Source of the DNA: an uncultured Eubacterium sp.
Lineage (GTDB): Bacteria; Bacillota; Clostridia; Lachnospirales; Lachnospiraceae
Assembly (NCBI RefSeq): GCF_937958975.1
Contig: NZ_CALGRE010000029.1
Location: forward strand, 1-5,787
DNA: 5,787 nucleotides
Direction: 5' to 3'
A program made the position numbers and the translations under genes. Positions 1 to 5,653 of the stretch are shown here, one piece after another (positions within the stretch are counted from its first letter, which is position 1; each line of letters begins with the position of its first letter). The notes beneath the pieces were generated by a model. That model was not told where the DNA came from, ran no database searches, and was given only the letters and a program-made list of their open reading frames with translations.

Positions 1-136
1 GCGCCAAGCAGAGAGCCGGTCAGCCCGCCCGCCCCGCCGATGAGGAAAAGCGTGATGATGGACAGCATGGTGGGAAATGCGCCACCATCCAAACGGCAAC
101 TTTGCTCCATACGACGAGTAGATGGCTGACAGTTCC
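1..136. other. Left flank beyond the recombinase, possibly including the element/host junction
   Basis: This stretch is visibly more GC-rich than what follows and has no complete gene. On the minus strand an open frame runs from an ATG at 110 (another at 68) off the window edge. Its downstream part encodes a hydrophobic, glycine-rich run (MLSIITLFLIGG, then AGGLTGSLLG) that looks like a membrane segment of a larger protein. The serine recombinase stop codon is at 137-139, and such recombinases commonly sit next to an attachment site, so the junction with the integration target may lie here. The exact crossover cannot be fixed without the other end or an empty site. The membrane segment is too short to name; a transporter fragment (TrkH-like proteins carry a Gly-rich motif of this general kind) is only one weak possibility. 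Confidence 0.4.
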
Positions 137-149
137 CTACTCGCCGTCG
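112..149. repeat. Inverted repeat spanning the recombinase stop codon
   Basis: The left arm CGACGAGTAG (112-121) pairs with CTACTCG followed by CGTCG (137-149), with a short insertion in the right arm. The loop is about 15 bases. The repeat overlaps the recombinase stop codon. It could be an arm of the attachment site or a terminator-like hairpin for the recombinase transcript. No T-run follows the stem on the minus strand, so a standard intrinsic terminator is unlikely. Its role is inferred. Confidence 0.35.
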
Positions 150-1762
150 ATAAAAATATGGAGGTCTTTGCCATCCCAGACAATTTTCTTAACTATCAGC
201 TTGATTAAGGTACGCTTTTCTTCAATCGTCAGCGTATGGAAATTGTCTTTGAAGCTGGATAACGCCGTGGACAGCATATCCACTTGGATTTCCCTGTCCG
301 CGATGATGTTTACATCCTTTTGCAGACGGGCTTTTTCTTCTTTCATGGAAGTAAGCTCTTTGTCCAGCTCCGTGATTCTGGCGTTTACACGTTCAATGAA
401 CGCCGCTCCTAAGTTTCCGTGTGACAGTGTGTTGATTAGATTGTCAATCTCGCTGTTACATTTCTTGATTTTATCATCAATGACCGCTACGGGGCTTTTT
501 TGTGTCTGTCCTTGTAAATCACGTTTCAGCTTTTCCAGCAGTTTGTAGATACCGGAGTTCTCGTCTGTGTACTGCATGAGATATTCACAAACAATATCGT
601 CCGCCTGCTGTCCATTGAGATTTTGACAGTCACATAAATTTAAGCCGCCACGCAGTTTATTGTTACAAATATAGTCGTAAAGTTCACGGTTGCCGCCTTT
701 GCCGCTCCGCTGCTTTGCGAACATCCGGCTCTGGCATTTATCACAGAAGATTAAGCCGGACAGCAAGGAATAGTCATTATGCATGATAGCAGGTTTCTTC
801 CCTGTGGGGATATTGTCTTTTAAGATATTTTGAATTGCTACCCACTTTTTACCGGAAATACGCCCCTTGTGCTTACCGATTGCGACAATCCATTTATCCA
901 TATCCTGTCTTGGGGCACTTTTCTTTCGGTAATCACGCTTATTGTATGCCAGCAGACCGTATTTATTGGAACAATCGGTTTTCTCAAAACAAACATCTGA
1001 ATGATGTTCCGTGAAGTATTCCCATGCGTCTTCGTCAGCGATACAGTAAACCGGATTCTGTAATATCTCTTTAATGCCTAATAGAGAGAAAATCTTTCCT
1101 GTACGTGATTTAATCCCCTGCTTGATTAAGTATTTGCTTACGCCGGATATGCTCCGAAGCTCTAAGAACTTTTCCAGAATACAGTCAATGGTTTTCAATT
1201 CCTCTGGATTGTCCTTTAGCTTGCAGGAAGTCTTGATTTTGCCGTCAATGATGATTTCCTGTATCTTTTCAGAAGTAAATCCTGTTGGGGTAGTGCCGCC
1301 CAGCCAGCGTCCAGTCCTAGCCAGCATTAGCATATTGTCACGGACACGCTCTGCAATCGTTTCTCTTTCCAGTTGGGCGAAAACCGAAGCTATGTACATC
1401 ATGGCTTTTCCCATAGGCTTTGAGGTGTCAAATTCTTCTTTGATACAGATAAATGAAATATTGTAGCTGTTCAAGTCTTCAATCAGAGAAGAAAAGTCAC
1501 TGACATTACGGCTGATACGGTCAAGACGATAGCAGACAACGTATTCCGGTTTATTCAGTTTTATATCACGGAGCATTTGCTGGAATTGCGGTCTGTCCGT
1601 GTTCTTTGCAGAAAAGCCCTCGTCTTCATAGACGACGATTTCCGCATTATTCGATTCGGGGATTTTGGTTAAAATATACTCCCTGCACATTTCAATCTGG
1701 TTTTCAACGCTTTCCCCTTTGCCCGTATATACCGATTTACGGCTGTATATATAGATTCTCAA
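137..1762 (-). CDS. Large serine recombinase (site-specific integrase/excisionase of the element)
   Basis: This 541-aa protein would cut and rejoin DNA at attachment sites through a phosphoserine link, to integrate and excise the element. The N-terminal resolvase domain (about 1-150) has IYSRKS with the likely nucleophile Ser7, and the YRLDRISRN block (78-86) typical of this catalytic fold. A Recombinase domain follows (about 155-330, starting at GRWLGGTTPTGF). A zinc-ribbon pattern then appears (Cys340, Cys343, Cys366 and Cys377 or Cys379), then a probable coiled coil (about 425-490) and a conserved-looking C-terminal segment. The length is normal for the family. The start is TTG at 1762-1760: a TAA lies two codons upstream, and no later start would retain Ser7. 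A GGTGAG upstream can serve as ribosome site, inside the end of the RHH gene. The gene lies 3 bases after that RHH gene and is probably translationally coupled to it. TndX of Tn5397 is a functional analogue; I cannot say how close it is. Confidence 0.93.
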   Translation of the reverse strand: MRIYIYSRKSVYTGKGESVENQIEMCREYILTKIPESNNAEIVVYEDEGFSAKNTDRPQFQQMLRDIKLNKPEYVVCYRLDRISRNVSDFSSLIEDLNSYNISFICIKEEFDTSKPMGKAMMYIASVFAQLERETIAERVRDNMLMLARTGRWLGGTTPTGFTSEKIQEIIIDGKIKTSCKLKDNPEELKTIDCILEKFLELRSISGVSKYLIKQGIKSRTGKIFSLLGIKEILQNPVYCIADEDAWEYFTEHHSDVCFEKTDCSNKYGLLAYNKRDYRKKSAPRQDMDKWIVAIGKHKGRISGKKWVAIQNILKDNIPTGKKPAIMHNDYSLLSGLIFCDKCQSRMFAKQRSGKGGNRELYDYICNNKLRGGLNLCDCQNLNGQQADDIVCEYLMQYTDENSGIYKLLEKLKRDLQGQTQKSPVAVIDDKIKKCNSEIDNLINTLSHGNLGAAFIERVNARITELDKELTSMKEEKARLQKDVNIIADREIQVDMLSTALSSFKDNFHTLTIEEKRTLIKLIVKKIVWDGKDLHIFIDGE

Positions 1763-1765
1763 AGG

Positions 1766-1924
1766 TTACTCACCATCCTTTTTCTGCTGCACATAGTCAA
1801 ATAAAATCTTAGCGCATAAGTTGGAAAAGGTACGCTTGTCCTCTTTTGCCAGATTATCTAACTGCTGCTTTAATTCCTTTGAAATTGTTATAGGTACTCT
1901 TACGTTATTTTCAGAAACAGCCAA
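1766..1924 (-). CDS. Small ribbon-helix-helix DNA-binding protein upstream of the recombinase
   Basis: This 52-aa protein starts MAVSENNVRVPITISKELKQ and continues QLDNLAKEDKRTFSNLCAKI. The pattern is an N-terminal beta strand (VRVPITIS), a first helix (KELKQQLDNLAKED) and a second helix beginning after KRTFSN, which is the CopG/Arc-type RHH layout. The start is TTG at 1924-1922, preceded by a near-perfect Shine-Dalgarno (TAAGGAGGTG, complement of 1931-1940) with about 8 bases of spacing. The short length and TTG start make it easy to miss. It ends 3 bases before the recombinase start, so the two form one operon. A tandem 10-bp repeat lies in its promoter, which suits autoregulation by an RHH dimer pair. 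It may set recombinase level, or act as a directionality or accessory factor. No toxin gene adjoins it, so an antitoxin role is unlikely. RHH fold assignment is by pattern; the role is inferred. Confidence 0.75.
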   Translation of the reverse strand: MAVSENNVRVPITISKELKQQLDNLAKEDKRTFSNLCAKILFDYVQQKKDGE

Positions 1925-1930
1925 ACTATC

Positions 1931-1940
1931 CACCTCCTTA
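1931..1940 (-). promoter_or_regulatory. Strong ribosome binding site that fixes the TTG start of the RHH gene
   Basis: Read on the minus strand this is TAAGGAGGTG, close to the full anti-16S complement, 8 bases from TTG at 1924. No ATG or GTG in that frame lies at a suitable distance, so the site decides the start. Confidence 0.75.
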
Positions 1941-1945
1941 TATAT

Positions 1946-1966
1946 AGTGTATCACAGTGTAACACT
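1946..1966. promoter_or_regulatory. Candidate RHH operator: tandem and palindromic repeat in the RHH-recombinase promoter
   Basis: On the plus strand GTGTATCACA (1947-1956) is followed at once by GTGTAACACT (1957-1966), 8 of 10 bases identical and spaced one helical turn. The whole site is also a near-perfect palindrome with outer arms AGTGT/ACACT and inner arms CAC/GTG around a central base. It covers the -10 hexamer and most of the spacer of the minus-strand promoter, so a bound protein would block RNA polymerase. RHH repressors characteristically bind such tandem sites as paired dimers. The adjacent RHH protein is the natural candidate; binding itself is inferred. Confidence 0.65.
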
Positions 1967-1974
1967 TTTGTCAA
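1946..1974 (-). promoter_or_regulatory. SigA-type promoter of the RHH-recombinase operon
   Basis: On the minus strand a perfect -35 TTGACA (complement of 1969-1974) is followed by a 17-base spacer and TACACT (complement of 1946-1951, four of six consensus bases). The RHH ribosome site begins a few bases after the -10, giving a very short leader. Confidence 0.65.
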
Positions 1975-2028
1975 GATTGCTAATTGATATTAAAAAGTTT
2001 CACACAAAAGATTGAGTTAAAACATAAA

Positions 2029-2057
2029 TTGACATACTAGATATTGTGGGATAAAAT
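2029..2057 (+). promoter_or_regulatory. SigA-type promoter of the CD-NTase/SLATT operon
   Basis: A perfect -35 TTGACA (2029-2034), 17-base spacer and -10 TAAAAT (2052-2057) lie about 40 bases before the nucleotidyltransferase ATG. Its near-consensus form suggests steady expression in the host. It diverges from the recombinase promoter about 55 bases away. I see no second copy of the GTGTAnCAC repeat here, so it does not look controlled by the RHH protein. Confidence 0.75.
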
Positions 2058-2080
2058 AGATATATGAATTTTAGTGATTG

Positions 2081-2088
2081 AGGGAGGG
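2081..2088 (+). promoter_or_regulatory. Ribosome binding site that selects the ATG at 2098
   Basis: AGGGAGGG sits 9 bases before ATG 2098. An in-frame GTG at 2074 would place this site inside the gene and has no ribosome site of its own, so 2098 is preferred. Confidence 0.75.
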
Positions 2089-2097
2089 CAAATATTT

Positions 2098-2976
2098 ATG
2101 TCAGTTAGTGATTATTTTTCAACATTTTGTTCTAATTTAAGAATGAGTTCCGATACGGTATCGACGATTCAATATCGGTATCATCAAATTACCAAACGAA
2201 TTAATCTTGATTATAGAAATAGTTCATCAGAAACGGCGTATAGTTTATATGTCGGTTCTTACGGTAGAGGTACAGAAATATGGACGAGTGATATAGACAT
2301 GATTGTACAATTACCATATGAAACTTATGCTAAATTTAACGCATATAGCAGTAATGGTCAGTCAGCCCTTTTGCAAGAGGTAAAAGGCGTTTTACAGAAA
2401 ACATATAGTACATCTTTTGTTAAGGGTGATGGACAAGTAATTGGTATAAATTTTACGGACGGTATAAATTTTGAAATTGTTCCAGCTTTTATTAACAAAG
2501 ATGACAGTTATACTTATCCAGATTCCAATGATGGAGGAAGTTGGAAAACTACAGACCCAAGAAAAGAAATTGCTGCTATGAATACAAGAAATAGTAACAC
2601 TAATAAGAATTTAAAACGACTGTGTAGAATGGCTAGAGCATGGAAAGAAAAATGTAATGTTTCAATGAGTGGAATATTGATAGATACATTAGCCTATAAA
2701 TTTATTGGAGATTGGGAATATAAAGATAAATCGTATCTGTATTATGATTTTATGAGTAGAGATTTTTTTGAATATCTAAAAAACATTGACACATCTCAAA
2801 GTTATTGGCTAGCACCGGGAAGTAACCGCTATGTTTGGAAATCGGGTAGTTTTCAATCAAAGGCAAAAACAGCATATGATAATGCAGTAGCCGCCATATC
2901 GTATGAGAACGATAATAAATCATATTCTGCAAAGCAAAAATGGAGAGAAATTTATGGAACGAAATTCCCAGATTAG
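2098..2976 (+). CDS. CD-NTase-like (SMODS-type) nucleotidyltransferase, CBASS signal synthase
   Basis: This 292-aa protein is expected to make a cyclic or linear nucleotide second messenger from NTPs after phage sensing, which then activates the effector encoded next. The nucleotidyltransferase signature is clear: GSYGRGT (53-59) followed by SDID (64-67), giving metal-binding Asp65 and Asp67. The third acidic position appears to be Glu126 in INFEIVPAF, a Glu where many relatives have Asp. The C-terminal half (about 165-292, from NTNKNLKRLCRMARAWK) is helical, as in the OAS/cGAS-like fold. The length is usual for CD-NTases. The gene is AT-rich compared with the conjugation genes, suggesting acquired cargo. 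Its 3' end overlaps the next gene by 23 bases. Neither Cap2/Cap3 (E1/E2, JAB) nor HORMA/TRIP13 genes are nearby, which fits a type I minimal CBASS. The fold class is well supported. The exact clade and nucleotide product cannot be read from the sequence. Confidence 0.87.
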   Translation: MSVSDYFSTFCSNLRMSSDTVSTIQYRYHQITKRINLDYRNSSSETAYSLYVGSYGRGTEIWTSDIDMIVQLPYETYAKFNAYSSNGQSALLQEVKGVLQKTYSTSFVKGDGQVIGINFTDGINFEIVPAFINKDDSYTYPDSNDGGSWKTTDPRKEIAAMNTRNSNTNKNLKRLCRMARAWKEKCNVSMSGILIDTLAYKFIGDWEYKDKSYLYYDFMSRDFFEYLKNIDTSQSYWLAPGSNRYVWKSGSFQSKAKTAYDNAVAAISYENDNKSYSAKQKWREIYGTKFPD

Positions 2977-3532
2977 CCAAGGCTATAAGTTGGAATCACA
3001 AATTAGAGAAGCATATGGCAGGGTTACATATACCCAAACCTGTCATGATAAAATCATTAGTCGATTATTAAAAACTAATGACAGAATAAAAATTTGGCAA
3101 ATTGTTTTGTCAGCGATTACTACGAGTGGTTTTATTGTTGCGATTCTTTCGGAAGATAAAATAGCAAGCGTATTAGGAGCAATTATATCCCTTGTATTAC
3201 TGATTTTAAATTCTTATACAAAAAACTTCAACTTAGTAGAAAAGGCGCAAGAACATAAGGTAGCGTCAGACGCTTTGTGGAAAATCCGAGAAGAATATGT
3301 ATCATTATTAACTGATTTTGAAATCTTAGAGCCAGAAGCTATAATGAAAAAAAGAGATGAATTGCAAGAAAGAACTGCTGAAGTATACAGTAACTCTCCT
3401 AGAACAGATGGAAAAAGTTATGCAGAAGCTCAAAAGGCTTTGAAGAATGATGAAGAACAAACTTTTTCAGAAAATGAAATAGATATTATGTTACCTAATT
3501 CTATAAGGCGCAGTAATAGAGATATAAAATAA
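2954..3532 (+). CDS. Two-transmembrane SLATT-family protein, probable membrane effector of the CBASS pair
   Basis: This 192-aa protein has a polar helical N-terminus (1-45), two membrane segments (about 46-65, IKIWQIVLSAITTSGF; and about 69-87, IASVLGAIISLVLLIL) joined by a very short turn, and a long charged helical C-terminus (88-192). That layout matches SLATT domains, 2TM modules that accompany SMODS nucleotidyltransferases; the SLATT_5 subgroup seems likeliest. Such proteins are thought to form membrane pores or disrupt the membrane when the nucleotide signal is made, killing or arresting the infected cell. ATG 2954 is chosen because GGAGAG (2942-2947) lies 6 bases upstream. An earlier in-frame ATG at 2903 lacks a ribosome site and would deepen the overlap. 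The 23-base overlap with the synthase gene implies translational coupling. There is no obvious separate ligand-binding domain, so how it would sense the nucleotide is unknown. Confidence 0.8.
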   Translation: MERNSQISQGYKLESQIREAYGRVTYTQTCHDKIISRLLKTNDRIKIWQIVLSAITTSGFIVAILSEDKIASVLGAIISLVLLILNSYTKNFNLVEKAQEHKVASDALWKIREEYVSLLTDFEILEPEAIMKKRDELQERTAEVYSNSPRTDGKSYAEAQKALKNDEEQTFSENEIDIMLPNSIRRSNRDIK

Positions 3533-3547
3533 TAGAAAATGTATGTG

Positions 3548-3579
3548 AAGGAGTATCGTAAAAATGGTACTCCTTTTTT
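3548..3579 (+). terminator. Rho-independent terminator of the CD-NTase/SLATT operon
   Basis: AAGGAGTATC (3548-3557) pairs with GGTACTCCTT (3566-3575) as a 10-bp stem with one G-U pair and an 8-base loop, followed by a run of Ts ending at 3579. It starts 16 bases after the SLATT stop and closes the cargo as a self-contained unit. The DNA becomes GC-richer just beyond it. Confidence 0.85.
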
Positions 3580-3611
3580 CTTGTCCAAAATTCAGAAAGG
3601 ATGTGATACCC

Positions 3612-3809
3612 ATGCCCCGACAAGAACCGCAGGAGCGTTCCCCTCCGCATAACATTATGAGATTCCGCCAGTCACGAGCTGGCAGAAATCCCCTTTATTC
3701 GGCTTGGCTACCCTTTACCTGTCAGAATGGGATTTGTCAAGGGTGTGAAGCACAACGCCAGCCCTTGATAAATCACAGGCAGACAGGTATTCTCCACGAA
3801 GCTGAATAA
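3612..3809 (+). CDS. Doubtful 65-aa ORF upstream of the HelP genes
   Basis: The frame begins MPRQEPQERSPPHNIMRF, with AGAAAGG (3594-3600) 11 bases upstream, and ends at 3809. The same ten bases TCAGAAAGGA precede this ORF (3592-3601) and the first HelP gene (3841-3850). The protein is basic, rich in Pro, Arg and Gln, and shows no recognisable domain. A long inverted repeat and a candidate promoter lie inside its 3' half, which argues that the DNA is a leader or structured region and the frame is incidental. A leader peptide is an alternative. I do not recognise it. Confidence 0.25.
   Translation: MPRQEPQERSPPHNIMRFRQSRAGRNPLYSAWLPFTCQNGICQGCEAQRQPLINHRQTGILHEAE
3717..3788. repeat. Long imperfect inverted repeat upstream of the conjugation operon
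   Basis: The inner arms GATTTGTCAAGGG (3731-3743) and CCCTTGATAAATC (3762-3774) match at 12 of 13 positions around an 18-base loop. The outer arms ACCTGTC (3717-3723) and GACAGGT (3782-3788) match perfectly. The nested arms would make one long hairpin. There is no T-run, so it is not a simple terminator. Candidate roles are an operator over the overlapping promoter, an RNA leader structure, or a single-strand or transfer origin element. The role is unknown. Confidence 0.6.
3765..3793 (+). promoter_or_regulatory. Candidate promoter for the HelP-FtsK conjugation operon
   Basis: TTGATA (3765-3770), 17 bases, then TATTCT (3788-3793) gives five and four of six consensus bases, about 70 bases before the first HelP ATG. 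It lies within the right half of the inverted repeat, so the repeat could modulate it. The match is moderate and other promoters further upstream are possible. Confidence 0.35.
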
Positions 3810-3863
3810 GGAACTATCCAAATCCATCAACCATCAATCATCAGAAAGGAAAGGTAAAAACAT

Positions 3864-4178
3864 ATGGAACTTAAATTTGTTATCCCCAACATGGAAAAGA
3901 CATTCGGCAACTTGGAGTTTGCCGGAGAAGACAAGACAGAACAGCGCAGAATCAATGGGCGCATGACCGTACTCACACGCAGCTTCAATCTTTACTCTGA
4001 CGTACAGCGGGCGGATGATATTGTCGTGATTCTGCCAGCCGAAGCAGGCGAAAAACATTTTGATTTTGAAGAACGGGTAAAGCTGGTAAATCCTAGTATT
4101 ACCGCAGAGGGCTATAAAATCGGTACTCGTGGCTTCACAAACTACATCCTCCATGCGGATGACATGGTAAAAGCATAA
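3864..4178 (+). CDS. DUF961/YdcP-family helicase processivity protein (Tn916 Orf23-like)
   Basis: This 104-aa protein begins MELKFVIPNMEKTFGNLEF and has the DUF961 pattern: an N-terminal TFGNLEF block, a central RSFNLYSDVQRADDIVVILP strand region, and a terminal NYILHADDM. The ICEBs1 member, HelP (YdcP), helps the host helicase PcrA unwind element DNA after the relaxase nicks it, so it is needed for replication and transfer. The Tn916 Orf22/Orf23 proteins are homologous. The length is right for the family. AAAGGAAAGG sits 8 bases before the ATG. A second family member follows after 19 bases, in the Tn916 order. The protein is cytoplasmic and should act at the transfer origin, which is outside this window. 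Confidence 0.9.
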   Translation: MELKFVIPNMEKTFGNLEFAGEDKTEQRRINGRMTVLTRSFNLYSDVQRADDIVVILPAEAGEKHFDFEERVKLVNPSITAEGYKIGTRGFTNYILHADDMVKA

Positions 4179-4197
4179 GGAAAGAGAGGTATTATTT

Positions 4198-4581
4198 ATG
4201 AGATTAGCAAATGGAATCGTCATTGACAAGGAGGCAACATTCGGGGCGTTGAAATTCTCCGCCCTCCGCCGTGAGGTACGGATTCAGAACGAGGACGGTA
4301 CGGTATCGGATGAAATCAAGGAGCGCACTTACGATTTGAAGTCCAGAGGACAGGGGCGCATGATTCAAGTGTCCATCCCTGCCAGCGTACCGCTGAAAGA
4401 GTTTGACTACAACGCAGAAGTAGAAATCATCAATCCCGTTGCTGATACCGTCGCAACCGCAACATTTCAAGGGGCGGATGTGGACTGGTATATCAAGGCG
4501 GATGATATTGTCTTGAAGAAAGGTGCTGCCCCTGCCGGAAATCCGCAGCCACCAAAGAAAGACAATCCGCCTGCAAAATAG
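4198..4581 (+). CDS. Second DUF961/YdcP-family protein (Tn916 Orf22-like)
   Basis: This 127-aa protein begins MRLANGIVIDKEATFGALKF and shares with its neighbour the ATFGALKF block, the strand-rich middle (RTYDLKSRGQGRMIQVSIP) and the closing WYIKADDIVL. A Pro/Lys-rich tail of about 20 residues (from about 108, KKGAAPAG onward) follows the domain and is probably disordered. The role is presumably the same helicase-assisting function as HelP. Why Tn916-type elements carry two copies is not clear from the sequence; they may act together or be redundant. AGAGAGG lies 8 bases before the ATG. The stop is followed within 8 bases by the next start. Confidence 0.88.
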   Translation: MRLANGIVIDKEATFGALKFSALRREVRIQNEDGTVSDEIKERTYDLKSRGQGRMIQVSIPASVPLKEFDYNAEVEIINPVADTVATATFQGADVDWYIKADDIVLKKGAAPAGNPQPPKKDNPPAK

Positions 4582-4588
4582 GAAGCCT

Positions 4589-4834
4589 ATGGATGGTATC
4601 GCAGGATATGACGAGTACGAAAACGACTTCCGGCTTCTTGCCCTGCCGGAATACCGCTGGATGGCGGAACAGCTATTGAACGAAGCCTTAGAAGATTACA
4701 GTCCAACGGAAAATCTGAATGTATTTATGCCGGATTGCCTATGCAATGATATTTCCGGCTATACATTCCTGTTTACAGCCCGTACAGAAGACAGCGAAAA
4801 AACCTATTCGCTGCTCTACACGGGCTTTTATTAA
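4589..4834 (+). CDS. Unrecognised 81-aa acidic protein in the conjugation operon
   Basis: I do not recognise this gene. The protein starts MDGIAGYDEYENDFRLLALP, is acidic and rich in aromatic residues, and has no membrane segment or known motif. It contains a helix-like stretch (EYRWMAEQLLNEALEDY). AGGAAG (4580-4585) overlaps the previous stop codon and lies only 3 bases from this ATG, a tight spacing that suggests coupled translation. The frame is also open further upstream from an ATG at 4523, but that start lies inside the HelP gene and has no ribosome site. Its place between orf22-like and orf21-like genes suggests a conserved accessory role in transfer; this is inference from position only. 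Confidence 0.65.
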   Translation: MDGIAGYDEYENDFRLLALPEYRWMAEQLLNEALEDYSPTENLNVFMPDCLCNDISGYTFLFTARTEDSEKTYSLLYTGFY

Positions 4835-4860
4835 ATTCAGAGAAAAGGAGTGAATCAAGC

Positions 4861-5653
4861 ATGAAACAGTATCTCCCACGTGGCAAGCGGATTCGTGCCA
4901 CGGACACAGACTTAGTTTTCCATACTGCCACCGCCGCCCTGCTTCCAGTCTTTCTGCTGATTGTCCTGCTGTTTCATGGCAGATCAATCATGCAGACAGA
5001 CTGGCAGGATGTTACTTTAACGCAGCTTAAAGAATCCATCCGCATTCCCTATCTGCTTATCAGCATGGGCGTGGCAGGATTTATCTGTCTGGCGGCGGCT
5101 CTGGTCTTCCGGCATTACTGCCGTGACTATGTGAAACAGCTCTACCACCGCCAAAAGCTGGCGAAGATGGTTCTGGAAAATAAATGGTATGAAGCGGAAC
5201 AGGTGCAGTCAGACGGTTTCTTCAAAGACCTGTCCTCCAGCCGTTCAAAGGAGAAAATCAGCTATTTCCCCAAAATCTACTACCAGCTAAAAAACGGGCT
5301 GATTCACATTCGGGTGGAAATAACGCTGGGAAAATATCAAGACCAGCTTTTGCACTTGGAAAAGAAACTGGAAAGCGGTTTGTACTGTGAGCTGACCGAC
5401 AAGGAATTAAAGGATTCTTACGTGGAATATACCTTGCTCTATGACTCTATCGCAAACCGCATTTCCATAGAGGATGTGCAGGCAAAGGATGGCAAGCTCC
5501 GGCTGATGAAAAATATCTGGTGGGAGTATGACAAGCTGCCCCATATGCTGATTGCCGGAGGAACGGGTGGCGGTAAGACGTATTTCATTCTGACGCTCAT
5601 AGAAGCCCTGCTCCGCACAAATGCTGTTCTCTACGTCTTAGACCCGAAGAACG
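4861..5653 (+). CDS. FtsK/SpoIIIE-type conjugation coupling ATPase (Tn916 Orf21/TcpA-like), first exon only
   Basis: This membrane ATPase would deliver the relaxase-bound strand to the secretion channel. The first 264 residues are present. Two membrane segments lie at about 20-39 and 62-84, followed by a cytosolic linker. The Walker A motif GGTGGGKT is at 233-240, with Lys239, and a Walker B-like strand LYVLD ends at Asp261 in LYVLDPKN. Family members run to roughly 460-480 residues, so the ATPase core is cut just after Asn264. From there the frame reads GAKRFYLKRV onward to a stop at 5719-5721 with no FtsK resemblance, which I attribute to a group II intron starting at 5654. Splicing would restore the frame if the second exon follows the intron, since the break falls after the first base of a codon. 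AAAGGAG (4844-4850) lies 10 bases before the ATG. Regulation is shared with the HelP operon. Confidence 0.85.

Noticed and set aside
102..548. Plus-strand open frame opposite the recombinase
   Set aside because: Low-complexity Ser/Leu-rich translation with no ribosome site; a shadow of the recombinase gene. The same applies to the plus-strand frames at 1074-1466 and 1606-1812.
1766..1924. RHH protein as antitoxin of a toxin-antitoxin pair
   Set aside because: No toxin-like gene adjoins it; the next gene is the recombinase.
1821..2015. Plus-strand open frame across the RHH gene and its promoter
   Set aside because: It is antisense to the RHH gene and its promoter, and has no domain.
2074..2097. 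GTG start adding eight residues to the nucleotidyltransferase
   Set aside because: It would put the AGGGAGGG ribosome site inside the gene and has no site of its own; ATG 2098 is well placed.
2903..2953. Earlier ATG for the SLATT protein
   Set aside because: No ribosome site, and a longer overlap with the upstream gene; ATG 2954 has GGAGAG six bases before it.
3834..4987. Minus-strand open frames opposite the HelP and small acidic protein genes
   Set aside because: They are antisense to well-supported family members and show no domain or ribosome site.
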